A stretch of DNA of 13,131 bases, taken from Anaerolinea thermophila (lineage in GTDB: Bacteria > Chloroflexota > Anaerolineae > Anaerolineales > Villigracilaceae). A program made the position numbers and the translations under genes. Below, piece after piece: positions 6,561 through 13,124 of the stretch (position 1 is its first letter; each line of letters opens with the position of its first letter). Where the stretch lies: NCBI GenBank assembly GCA_022729775.1, contig DZBA01000064.1, forward strand, positions 1-13,131, read 5' to 3'. The notes under the pieces were generated by a model. That model worked only from the letters and a program-made list of their open reading frames with translations. It did not search any database and was not told the origin of the DNA.

Positions 6561-6591
6561 AAAACTCCGGGCAATCAAAGCCCGGAGTTTT
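6561..6591. terminator. Bidirectional intrinsic terminator between pyrG group and aldo/keto reductase
   Basis: A perfect 12-bp stem AAAACTCCGGGC (6561-6572) pairs with 6580-6591 around a 7-base loop. An A-tract precedes it and T residues end it, so it can stop both the plus-strand pyrG transcript and the convergent minus-strand reductase transcript. Confidence 0.9.
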
Positions 6592-6616
6592 ACTTTATGT
6601 TCACTTTGCAAAAATA

Positions 6617-7561
6617 TCAAGGAAGCAACTTCTGATTCACCTTATCCGACTCTTCATCCAATTTGGCGACCTCGTCATCGGTCAAGCGCCAGCCTGCGCC
6701 GCCCGCGTTTTGCTCCGCCTGTCGGATATTCTTCGCGCCGGGGATGGGCAGCGCGCCTTTACAAATCAACCAATTCAACGCTACTTGCGAGACGGTTTTA
6801 TCGCCATGATTGAGCGCAATTTCCTGCATCAAATCAATCAGCGGCGGGATGCGCTTTAACATCTCGGCATATTGCGCGCCGCGCACGCCTGCGGGCGGAT
6901 TCTGCGCGGAGTATTTTCCCGTCAGCAATCCCATTTCCAGCGGCGAGTAGGCAATCAGGCGAATGCCCAAATCTTTGCAGCGCGCCAGCGTGCCGTCTTT
7001 CTCCGGGTCGCGGCGCAACAAACTATAGTGGACTTGATTCGACGCGAGCGGAATCCCATGACGCATCAAGGCGACATAAGCGCGAATCATTTTCCGCTCG
7101 TCGAAATTGGATACGCCCACAGTGCGCGTCCACCCGCGCTGAACACATTCTGCCATGCCGTCCATCATCGTCTCAGGGGACATCACCGGCGTTGACCAGT
7201 GAATTTGGTACAAGTCAACAGAGTCCAGTTTCAACCTTTCCAAGCTGCCTTTCAGCGCGCGCGGAATCGTTCCTGCGGTGAAACGCCAGGGCCAAGGGAA
7301 GAATTTGGTGGCAACCAAAACAGGCTGTTCGATTTCTTTGAGGAATTTCCCCAACAACCTCTCCGAATAGCCTGAGCCATAAATTTCAGCGGTGTCCACA
7401 AAACGGACACCCAAATTAAGCGAGACATCAAAAGTCTCACGGATTTCTTTATCTGTATGTGTCTGACCATAACCCCAGATGATTCGATCTCCCCACTGCC
7501 ACGCGCCCAACCCCATCTCGACAGCGTGCAAAAAACGGTTCTCGTTGCTAACTTCGGTCAT
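6617..7561 (-). CDS. Aldo/keto reductase
   Basis: NAD(P)H-dependent oxidoreductase of the aldo/keto reductase superfamily; the substrate cannot be told from sequence. At 314 residues it fits the TIM-barrel family. The catalytic tetrad is visible: Asp56 and Tyr61 (FVDTAEIYG), Lys86 (VATKFFP) and His121 (LYQIHW). Later barrel motifs include VGVSNFDERK, SNQVHYSLLRR, IAYSPLEMGLLTGKY and the cofactor-binding end PIPGAKNIRQAEQN. ATG 7561 is chosen because GGAGG lies at 7566-7570 with a 4-base spacer; a TTG at 7618 would add 19 residues, but it falls in a palindrome (7610-7625). It is transcribed alone, convergent to the pyrG group with which it shares the terminator, and divergent from rnc. Confidence 0.93.
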   Translation of the reverse strand: MTEVSNENRFLHAVEMGLGAWQWGDRIIWGYGQTHTDKEIRETFDVSLNLGVRFVDTAEIYGSGYSERLLGKFLKEIEQPVLVATKFFPWPWRFTAGTIPRALKGSLERLKLDSVDLYQIHWSTPVMSPETMMDGMAECVQRGWTRTVGVSNFDERKMIRAYVALMRHGIPLASNQVHYSLLRRDPEKDGTLARCKDLGIRLIAYSPLEMGLLTGKYSAQNPPAGVRGAQYAEMLKRIPPLIDLMQEIALNHGDKTVSQVALNWLICKGALPIPGAKNIRQAEQNAGGAGWRLTDDEVAKLDEESDKVNQKLLP

Positions 7562-7745
7562 TGCGCCTCCACAAAATCTGGATTCCATCAAACAATCAAT
7601 GGGCAATTCAGGCTGCAAGCAGCCTAACTCCAGAATGGGCTTGATTTTATCTTAAAAAACCCCGTCCTGAACAAATTCAGGTTACAATTCAGCCCGCTTA
7701 AAAATTTGATTTGGAACTGATGGAACGCGAGACCCTGTTTAAGAG

Positions 7746-7755
7746 AGACCTGACA
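7746..7755 (+). repeat. AGACCTGACA motif, copy 1
   Basis: This 10-mer recurs inverted at 7949-7958 and directly at 12556-12565. With the copy at 7949 it forms a 10-bp perfect inverted repeat around the long hairpin in the rnc upstream region. Confidence 0.5.
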
Positions 7756-7807
7756 CCTAAATGTATACCCTACAAGTTATCGTGGGCTTGGCTCATTGAA
7801 AAATTTT

Positions 7808-7900
7808 TTGTACACGGATTTGACGGATGACGCGGATTGCACAGACAAAGACGGATAAATCTTAAAAAAATCCGTGAGAATCCGCGCCATCCGTGTACAA
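7808..7900. repeat. Long imperfect hairpin element upstream of rnc
   Basis: The left arm (7808-7838) begins TTGTACACGGAT, and the right arm (7869-7900) is its reverse complement for the first 12 bases, then matches imperfectly through several CGGAT units. ACGGAT at 7851 and ATCCGT at 7870 close the centre. Inside, the arms are built from roughly 9-10-bp repeats containing CGGAT. It encodes nothing and fills much of the 439-bp gap between the reductase and rnc. The rest of that gap (7562-7807, 7901-7987) holds a short palindrome at 7610-7625, a small CCTGAA/TTCAGG hairpin (7666-7681) and no visible gene. Confidence 0.75.
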
Positions 7901-7948
7901 GATTTTTGGTTTTGAGTGAAATGTAGCCTTGTTTGGGCAAAAACAAGA

Positions 7949-7958
7949 TGTCAGGTCT
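7949..7958 (-). repeat. AGACCTGACA motif, copy 2 (inverted)
   Basis: The plus strand reads TGTCAGGTCT, the exact reverse complement of 7746-7755. It lies about 40 bp before the rnc start and could form an outer stem enclosing the 7808-7900 hairpin in a transcript that begins upstream of 7746. Confidence 0.5.
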
Positions 7959-7974
7959 TATGCGGGGTTTGGCG

Positions 7975-7993
7975 CTCCCTGAGTTCCGGGAGG
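7975..7993 (+). promoter_or_regulatory. rnc ribosome binding site within a small hairpin
   Basis: GGGAGG at 7988-7993 with a 7-base spacer sets the rnc start at 8001. CTCCC at 7975-7979 can pair with the GGGAG of this site across an 8-base loop, which could partly mask it. The stem is only five base pairs. Confidence 0.5.
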
Positions 7994-8000
7994 TTCCCCT

Positions 8001-8720
8001 ATGTCCGCTTCAGTTTCACGGGATTTAGAATCCCCGGAAGAACTCAGCCGCAGGCTTGGCTTGAATTTTTCCGATTTATATTTGCTCGCGCGCGCCCTGA
8101 CGCACAGCTCTTACGTCAATGAACATTCACAATCCGCCGAGGATAATGAGCGCCTTGAATTTCTCGGTGACGCCGTGCTGGATTTCATCGTCGGCGCGTG
8201 GGTGTTCAACCGCTATCCTGAAATGCCCGAAGGCGACTTGACCAAAATTCGCTCCGCGCTGGTGCGGAACGATCACCTCGCCAAGTTTGCGCGAAAACTC
8301 GACTTGGGACGCGCCCTGCGCCTCGGGCGCGGAGAATCCGCTTCGGGCGGAAAGGGACGCGACAGCCTGCTCGGTTCCACCTTTGAAGCGTTCATCGGCG
8401 CAATCTATATGGACAAAGGACTTGGGCTGGACGCTGTCGAAAAGTTCTTCACCCCCATGCTGGACGAACTGCGCGACTCCATCGTCAGCGAAACCTATGA
8501 CTACAAAAGCATGTTGCAAGAACACACCCAAGCGGAAAAGCAAGGTTCGCCGCATTATCAAGTCGTCAACAAAACGGGACCCGAACACGCTGCCATCTTT
8601 GAAGTCGAAGTATCCATTCAAGGTGTGGTCAAAGGTCGCGGAACTGGCTCCAGCAAAAGCCTCGCCCAACACGCCGCCGCGCATGACGCGCTGGTAAAGA
8701 TGGGTTTGGTGGACAGGTAA
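8001..8720 (+). CDS. rnc: Ribonuclease III
   Basis: Double-strand-specific endoribonuclease that processes rRNA precursors and structured mRNAs. 239 residues, typical length. The N-terminal catalytic domain has the signature ERLEFLGDAVLD (Glu50, Glu53, Asp57) and the second metal-binding segment SLLGSTFEAFIGAIYMD with Glu129; the position of E. coli Asp114 is Ser126 here. The C-terminal double-stranded RNA-binding domain runs from about DYKSMLQEHTQ to the end, including the GRGTGSSKSLAQHAAA helix. ATG 8001 has GGGAGG at 7988-7993. The stop codon lies inside the first unit of an 8-bp tandem repeat, so the last two codons are repeat sequence. rnc followed by smc is the order known from Bacillus (rncS-smc-ftsY), supporting both calls. 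Confidence 0.96.
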   Translation: MSASVSRDLESPEELSRRLGLNFSDLYLLARALTHSSYVNEHSQSAEDNERLEFLGDAVLDFIVGAWVFNRYPEMPEGDLTKIRSALVRNDHLAKFARKLDLGRALRLGRGESASGGKGRDSLLGSTFEAFIGAIYMDKGLGLDAVEKFFTPMLDELRDSIVSETYDYKSMLQEHTQAEKQGSPHYQVVNKTGPEHAAIFEVEVSIQGVVKGRGTGSSKSLAQHAAAHDALVKMGLVDR

Positions 8721-8768
8721 ACAAGTAGACAAGTAAACAGGTATACAAGTACACAAGTAGACAGGTAC
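8713..8768 (+). repeat. Seven tandem octamers at the rnc 3' end
   Basis: Seven 8-bp units with consensus ACARGTAN: ACAGGTAA, ACAAGTAG, ACAAGTAA, ACAGGTAT, ACAAGTAC, ACAAGTAG, ACAGGTAC. The rnc stop codon TAA is in the first unit. Every unit keeps six fixed positions. Confidence 0.9.
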
Positions 8769-8796
8769 ACACGGAACACGGAACACGTACCACGCG
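8769..8796 (+). repeat. Four tandem heptamers, ACACGGA type
   Basis: ACACGGA, ACACGGA, ACACGTA, CCACGCG follow the octamer array without a gap. A related array in the opposite orientation lies directly after the smc stop codon (12481-12505). Confidence 0.8.
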
Positions 8797-8803
8797 CCAT
8801 TTC

Positions 8804-8868
8804 CTAATCTCTAATCTCTATTCATCTATTCTCTAATCTCTATTCTCTAATCATCTAATCCCTTATCC
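8804..8868 (+). repeat. About nine tandem heptamers, CTAATCT type, before smc
   Basis: Units CTAATCT, CTAATCT, CTATTCA, CTATTCT, CTAATCT, CTATTCT, CTAATCA, CTAATCC, CTTATCC, with a single extra T twice. The array ends three bases before the smc ATG and leaves no room for a Shine-Dalgarno sequence. Confidence 0.85.
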
Positions 8869-8871
8869 CCC

Positions 8872-11800
8872 ATGCCTCTCCGTCTAAAATCACTCGAACT
8901 GCAAGGTTATAAAACATTCGCCTCCCGCACGGTTTTTGAATTTGCCGCGGGTATCACCGCCATTGTCGGACCCAACGGCTCTGGCAAGTCGAACATTGCC
9001 GACTCCCTGCGCTGGGTTTTGGGAGAACAATCGTACACGCTGCTGCGCGGAAAGAAAACCGAGGACATGATTTTCTCGGGTTCGGAACATCGTTCCCGCG
9101 CGGGTATGGCGCAAGCCACCATCACCTTCGATAATACCGAACAATGGCTGCCTGTGGATTTCTCCGAAGTTGCGCTGGCGCGCACCGCGCACCGCGACGG
9201 TCACAACGAATATCTCATCAACGCGCAGCAAGTCCGCTTGCGTGAGATGAACGAACTGCTGGCGCAGGCTGGTCTCAGTGAGCGCACATACACCATCCTC
9301 GGGCAGGGACTTGTGGACGCTTCGCTCGCGCTCAAAGCCGATGACCGCCGCCGCCTGTTTGAAGAAGCCGCGGGCGTGGGACTTTATCGCTCGCGCCGCG
9401 ATGACGCTTTGAAGCGGCTCGATACCACCGCCCGAAATTTGGAGCGCGTCCTCGACATCATGGCGGAACTCGAACCGCGTATCAAGAGTCTCGAACGTCA
9501 GGCAAAACGCGCCATCGAGTTTGCCCGCGCCCAGGCGGATATGAAATTGATTCTGCGCGAATGGTACGGTTATCACTGGCACCGTTCGCAAAAAGATTTG
9601 ACCGACATCCGCGAAGGCGTGCGAATGCAGGAACTCCGCGTGCAGGACGCGCGCGTCGCGCATGAAAAAACTCAAGCCGAGTACATGGCTTTCCGCGAAA
9701 GACTTTCAGGACTGCGCGCGCAGTTGAACGGCTGGCACCGCGAATCTGCGGAACTGCACAACCAGCGCGAAGCCATCAGCCGAGAGCTCGCCGTCCTTGA
9801 AGAACGCCGCCGCGCGTTGACCAACACGCAGGCGACCATCCTCTCCGATCAGGAACATGCGACAAACGAGCTGCATTTGGCAAATGACCGCTTCCACGAA
9901 TCGGAGCAGGATATTACGCGCGTTCAAAGCGAATTCGATGAAGCCAAACGCCAACTTGAAACCTGCAATCAGCAACTTGCCAGCCGCAACGCTGAGCGCG
10001 CCGCGCTGGAAGAAGAACTCGCGCAGGTGCGGAATCAAATCGAAAGTTTGAGTCAACAGCGGGCGGAGAATAACGCGCGGCTGGATGAACTCAAATCGCG
10101 TATCGAAGCGCAGAATCAAAAAATCGAAGCGACAAAAGCGGCAATCGCAAACGGCGAATCTTCTTTGTCAAAGGCGAAGGCACAATATGATTCCGCGCGT
10201 GAAGCGCGTGAACGCGCGCAAATCGCATTGCACGAAGCGGAAGAAAAAGCCGCCGCGAAAAAACGCGAGGTCGAATCCATTGAGAGTGAACGCCGCGCCG
10301 CGTTGGAGACTCGCACCAAACACGAATCAGACCACTCGCGCCATAAGGCGCAGCTCGAAGTGCTGGAACAATCCGAGCAATCGCTTGCGGGATATGCCGA
10401 AGGCGCGCGCTATCTTTTGGACGCCGCGCGTCACCCCGAGGGCAAACTCACCACGCGGGGCGCGTTGAGCGGCGCGCTCGATGTTCCCGCTGAACTTGAA
10501 ACTGCCATCGCCGCCGCGCTGGGCGATACGCTCGACGCGGTACTGCTCGACGAAAATCAACTCGAAGACGCGCTGCTCTTGCTTGAGTCCGATGAGGCGG
10601 GCAGGGCGGCGTTGTTACCTGTCATTCAAGGTTCTGATGTTGTTGAAGTTCCTGATGTTTCTGAAGGATGTCTTGGAATTGCTTCTGAATTGGTTAACTC
10701 ATCCGACGAGTTACGCGGCGCGGTGCGCTTGATGTTGGGGCAGACGCTCATCGCGCGGGATAGAGACGCCGCGCGGAAATTGATTCAGGGCTTGCCGACT
10801 CAAGCGCGCGTGGTGACTCTGCGCGGCGAAGTTTTCCGCGGCGACGGATTAATCATCGCGGGCAAGACCGCTTCATCTTCCACGCTGGGACGCTCGCGCC
10901 GCAAACGTGAATTGGAATCCGCGCTGGGTGAAATCATCGCGCAGTTGACTCAATCCAACGAGTCGGTGGAACGTTTGTCGAATCAACTCGCCAGCGGACA
11001 GCGCGAACTTTTGCAATACGAAACAGACGCGCGCGAAGCGAGAATCCGACTTGGTGAAATTCAAGAGACGGAGCAGCAATCGGGATTGGAATCCGAAGCC
11101 GCGCAGCGTCAACTCGAATGGCAGAAGAATCAACTCGCGCAGTTGGAATCCGAAATGGGAGAGGCGTCCGCGCTGCAACAGAAGACCAGCGAATCCCAGA
11201 ACGAAGTGGAACATCGCTCGGCAGAATTTCAATCGCAGTTGAAGGATGTCGCGGCAAAGTTGCACGAACTCGCCGCCGATGAATTGCTCGAACAGGTTTC
11301 TTATTGGAGCACGCGCGTCGCCGTTGCGGAGCAAAGCGTTTCGGGCGCGGATATGAAAAAAGGGGAACGCGCAAATGAAATCACGCGGCTCGATTCGCGC
11401 CGCGTCGAATTGACCACGCGCTTGCATGAAATCGAAAATTCGTTGAACGGGCTCGATACGGAAAAGTCGCGTTTGCGTGAGAACGAAAGCAAACTGCATG
11501 TGCAAATCGAAGAAATGCGCGTGTTGATCGAGCCTGCCGAAAAAGATTTGGAAATGGCAGAGCAGGAAGAAACGCGCTTGCAGGAATCCGAAGCGAACGC
11601 GCAGAAAAACTTCGCAAACGCCGAGCGTTCCTACGGGCAGGTTCAACTGGAACACACGCGCAAGCAAGAGGCGTTGGACAATCTGCGCCAAAAAATCACG
11701 GATGATTTCGGCTTGGTGATGTTTGATTATGCCGCCGATGTTTCGGGACCTGTTCCGCTGCCGCTGGATGGCATGGTGGAGCAGTTGCCCATCGTGACTG

Positions 11801-12480
11801 AACTCGCGCCTGAAATCGAAGAGCAGTTGAATCATCACCGCGCGCAAATCCGCCGCATGGGACCGATCAACCCCGACGCAAAGACGGAATACGAGCAAGA
11901 GAAAGAACGCTACGAGTTTATGAAGACGCAGGTGGAAGATTTACGCAAAGCCGAAGCGGATTTGAAACAAGTCGTCGCCGAGTTGGATGAAATCACCATC
12001 AAGGAATTTTCGCGCACGTTCGACGCGGTGGATAAACAATTCCGCGAGACCTTTGTGCGTTTATTCGGCGGAGGCTCCGCGCGGCTGGCTTTGACCGACC
12101 CTGAGAATCTGGTCACGACGGGCATTGAAATCGAAGCGCGTTTGCCTGGTCGCCGCGAGCAGGGGCTTTCCATGCTCTCTGGCGGCGAGAGAAGTCTCAC
12201 GGCGATTGCGCTGGTCTTTGCGCTGCTGAAAGTTTCGCCAACCCCCGTCTGCGTGATGGATGAAGTGGACGCCATGCTCGATGAAGCCAACGTGGGACGC
12301 TTCCGCGATTTGCTGATTGACCTGAGCAAGGATACGCAGTTCATCATCATCACACATAACCGCAACACCGTGCAAGCCGCGGACATCATCTACGGCGTGA
12401 CGATGGGAAAAGATTCCGCGAGTCAGATTATCAGCTTGAAGCTGGATCAGGTCACGGATGAGATGTTGAAGAGAGCGTGA
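8872..12480 (+). CDS. smc: Chromosome segregation protein SMC
   Basis: Large ATPase that forms ring-shaped dimers organising the chromosome, usually with ScpA and ScpB (not in this window). 1,202 residues, the normal size. Order: N-terminal head with Walker A GPNGSGKSN (Lys39) and a Q-loop region; coiled coil from about 170 to 500, with Glu/Gln/Arg/Ala-rich sequence; hinge about 505-675, ending around RVVTLRGEVFRGDGLIIAG; returning coiled coil about 680-1020; C-terminal head with signature LSGGERS (1102-1108), Walker B VCVMDEVDAMLDEAN (Asp1130, Glu1131) and an ITHNRNT switch histidine. The ATG at 8872 starts the conserved MPLRLKSLELQGYKTF; the sequence before it is pyrimidine-rich tandem repeat without a ribosome site. 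It is the gene downstream of rnc and is closed by a strong terminator at 12507. Confidence 0.98.
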   Translation: MPLRLKSLELQGYKTFASRTVFEFAAGITAIVGPNGSGKSNIADSLRWVLGEQSYTLLRGKKTEDMIFSGSEHRSRAGMAQATITFDNTEQWLPVDFSEVALARTAHRDGHNEYLINAQQVRLREMNELLAQAGLSERTYTILGQGLVDASLALKADDRRRLFEEAAGVGLYRSRRDDALKRLDTTARNLERVLDIMAELEPRIKSLERQAKRAIEFARAQADMKLILREWYGYHWHRSQKDLTDIREGVRMQELRVQDARVAHEKTQAEYMAFRERLSGLRAQLNGWHRESAELHNQREAISRELAVLEERRRALTNTQATILSDQEHATNELHLANDRFHESEQDITRVQSEFDEAKRQLETCNQQLASRNAERAALEEELAQVRNQIESLSQQRAENNARLDELKSRIEAQNQKIEATKAAIANGESSLSKAKAQYDSAREARERAQIALHEAEEKAAAKKREVESIESERRAALETRTKHESDHSRHKAQLEVLEQSEQSLAGYAEGARYLLDAARHPEGKLTTRGALSGALDVPAELETAIAAALGDTLDAVLLDENQLEDALLLLESDEAGRAALLPVIQGSDVVEVPDVSEGCLGIASELVNSSDELRGAVRLMLGQTLIARDRDAARKLIQGLPTQARVVTLRGEVFRGDGLIIAGKTASSSTLGRSRRKRELESALGEIIAQLTQSNESVERLSNQLASGQRELLQYETDAREARIRLGEIQETEQQSGLESEAAQRQLEWQKNQLAQLESEMGEASALQQKTSESQNEVEHRSAEFQSQLKDVAAKLHELAADELLEQVSYWSTRVAVAEQSVSGADMKKGERANEITRLDSRRVELTTRLHEIENSLNGLDTEKSRLRENESKLHVQIEEMRVLIEPAEKDLEMAEQEETRLQESEANAQKNFANAERSYGQVQLEHTRKQEALDNLRQKITDDFGLVMFDYAADVSGPVPLPLDGMVEQLPIVTELAPEIEEQLNHHRAQIRRMGPINPDAKTEYEQEKERYEFMKTQVEDLRKAEADLKQVVAELDEITIKEFSRTFDAVDKQFRETFVRLFGGGSARLALTDPENLVTTGIEIEARLPGRREQGLSMLSGGERSLTAIALVFALLKVSPTPVCVMDEVDAMLDEANVGRFRDLLIDLSKDTQFIIITHNRNTVQAADIIYGVTMGKDSASQIISLKLDQVTDEMLKRA

Positions 12481-12505
12481 TTCGTGGTACGTGGTGCGTG
12501 TTGCG
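12481..12505 (-). repeat. Heptamer tract directly after smc (inverted ACACGNA type)
   Basis: Read on the minus strand this is CGCA followed by ACACGCA, CCACGTA, CCACGAA: the same degenerate 7-bp family as 8769-8796 but in the opposite direction. It begins at the base after the smc stop codon and ends just before the terminator. Confidence 0.7.
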
Positions 12506-12506
12506 T

Positions 12507-12545
12507 AACAAAAAGACTCTGGCGGAAGGTCAGAGTCTTTTTGTT
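12507..12545 (+). terminator. Intrinsic terminator of the rnc-smc unit
   Basis: A perfect 15-bp stem, AACAAAAAGACTCTG (12507-12521) with its complement at 12531-12545, around a 9-base loop. The right arm carries a run of T residues. It also has an A-run on the left arm and so could work from the other strand. Confidence 0.9.
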
Positions 12546-12866
12546 TATCAGCGTCAGACCTGACAGGCGTTGCGCTGAGCGTGTTGAAGCGTTTCATCCT
12601 GGCAAGTGAGGCAGAAGTTCTGGCATTATGTCCGGAACTCATGCGGACCGAGTAATGATTGACGCTTTCCCGTTCGGAGGCATAGCCCCATTCTGAGAAA
12701 AACGGGTGGGGGCGGGGAGGGTTGTCTCAATACTGAGAATCTGATAACAGGGCATAAACAATTTTTTTCCGTCTACTATTCCATCATTTACCTGTAAATC
12801 CACAGTTTCTTGAGTATCGGGATTGCTAGCAGTTTGTCGGAGAGGATAAAAACTGCCCCGATTGCT
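12546..12866. other. Region without a convincing gene
   Basis: It holds a third copy of AGACCTGACA at 12556-12565, here within the larger palindrome GTCAGACCTGAC, and otherwise no clear RNA, repeat or promoter signal. A minus-strand frame of 97 codons (12639-12932) opens only from a TTG inside a hairpin and has no recognisable domain. A plus-strand frame reads 24 codons from GTG 12581 to a TAA at 12653. Either could be a gene remnant; neither is supported well enough to call. Confidence 0.5.
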
Positions 12867-12890
12867 GGTCTGGATTGCCAAATCCAGACC
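12867..12890. repeat. Perfect hairpin 1
   Basis: GGTCTGGATT pairs with AATCCAGACC over 10 bp, with the loop GCCA (12877-12880). Its reverse complement shares the 12-base core GATTTGGCAATC with hairpin 2. Confidence 0.75.
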
Positions 12891-12916
12891 TAAACAACCG
12901 TAATTTTTGCAAAAAC

Positions 12917-12940
12917 TTGCCAGATTTGGCAATCTGGCAA
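12917..12940. repeat. Perfect hairpin 2
   Basis: TTGCCAGATT pairs with AATCTGGCAA over 10 bp, with the loop TGGC (12927-12930). TTTTGC before and GCAAAA after could lengthen the stem past a bulge. The loop is the exact complement of the loop of hairpin 1. Confidence 0.75.
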
Positions 12941-12951
12941 AGCAAAATGGG

Positions 12952-13063
12952 GTATCTTCCCAATATTTTGGGGATGGAAGATCACCGTTCCGAAGGTTTC
13001 CTCGAACAACAAGTTAAGCCACTCCAACCTTCGGAACGTTGCCCCTCTTTTTTGAGAAGATAC
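12952..13063. other. Nested inverted repeats, possible structured RNA
   Basis: An outer pair GTATCTTC (12952-12959) and GAAGATAC (13056-13063) encloses an inner perfect 13-bp pair CGTTCCGAAGGTT (12986-12998) and AACCTTCGGAACG (13026-13038) with a 27-base loop. The left outer arm has an alternative partner, GGAAGAT at 12976-12982, with a small CCCAA/TTGGG hairpin inside. A direct repeat CAAAATGGGG (12943-12952 and 13063-13072) brackets the structure. It may be a transcribed regulatory RNA or a palindromic mobile repeat; no known RNA family was recognised. Confidence 0.5.
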
Positions 13064-13097
13064 AAAATGGGGATAGTTTAGGAACTTAGAAGTTAAG

Positions 13098-13124
13098 TCC
13101 TTGTTTTTTGTACAAGGATTTTTT
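13098..13124 (+). terminator. Probable intrinsic terminator at the right edge
   Basis: TCCTTGT (13098-13104) pairs with ACAAGGA (13112-13118) and is followed by six T residues. The stem is short and moderately AT-rich. It lies 34 bp after the nested inverted repeats and could end a transcript from them. TTTTTTGTACA just before the right arm resembles the start of the 7808 hairpin, so it may instead be the edge of another repeat. Confidence 0.55.

Noticed and set aside
7562..7618. Longer aldo/keto reductase from TTG 7618
   Set aside because: ATG 7561 has GGAGG at a workable distance, and the extension begins inside a palindrome with no family similarity.
8713..8868. CRISPR array
   Set aside because: Units are 7-8 bp with no spacers; there are no 23-40-bp repeats and no cas genes.
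12581..12655. Short plus-strand frame from GTG 12581
   Set aside because: Only 24 codons, no ribosome site and directly after a terminator; at most a gene remnant.
12639..12932. 97-codon minus-strand gene
   Set aside because: It opens from a TTG within a perfect hairpin, has no ribosome site and no recognisable domain.
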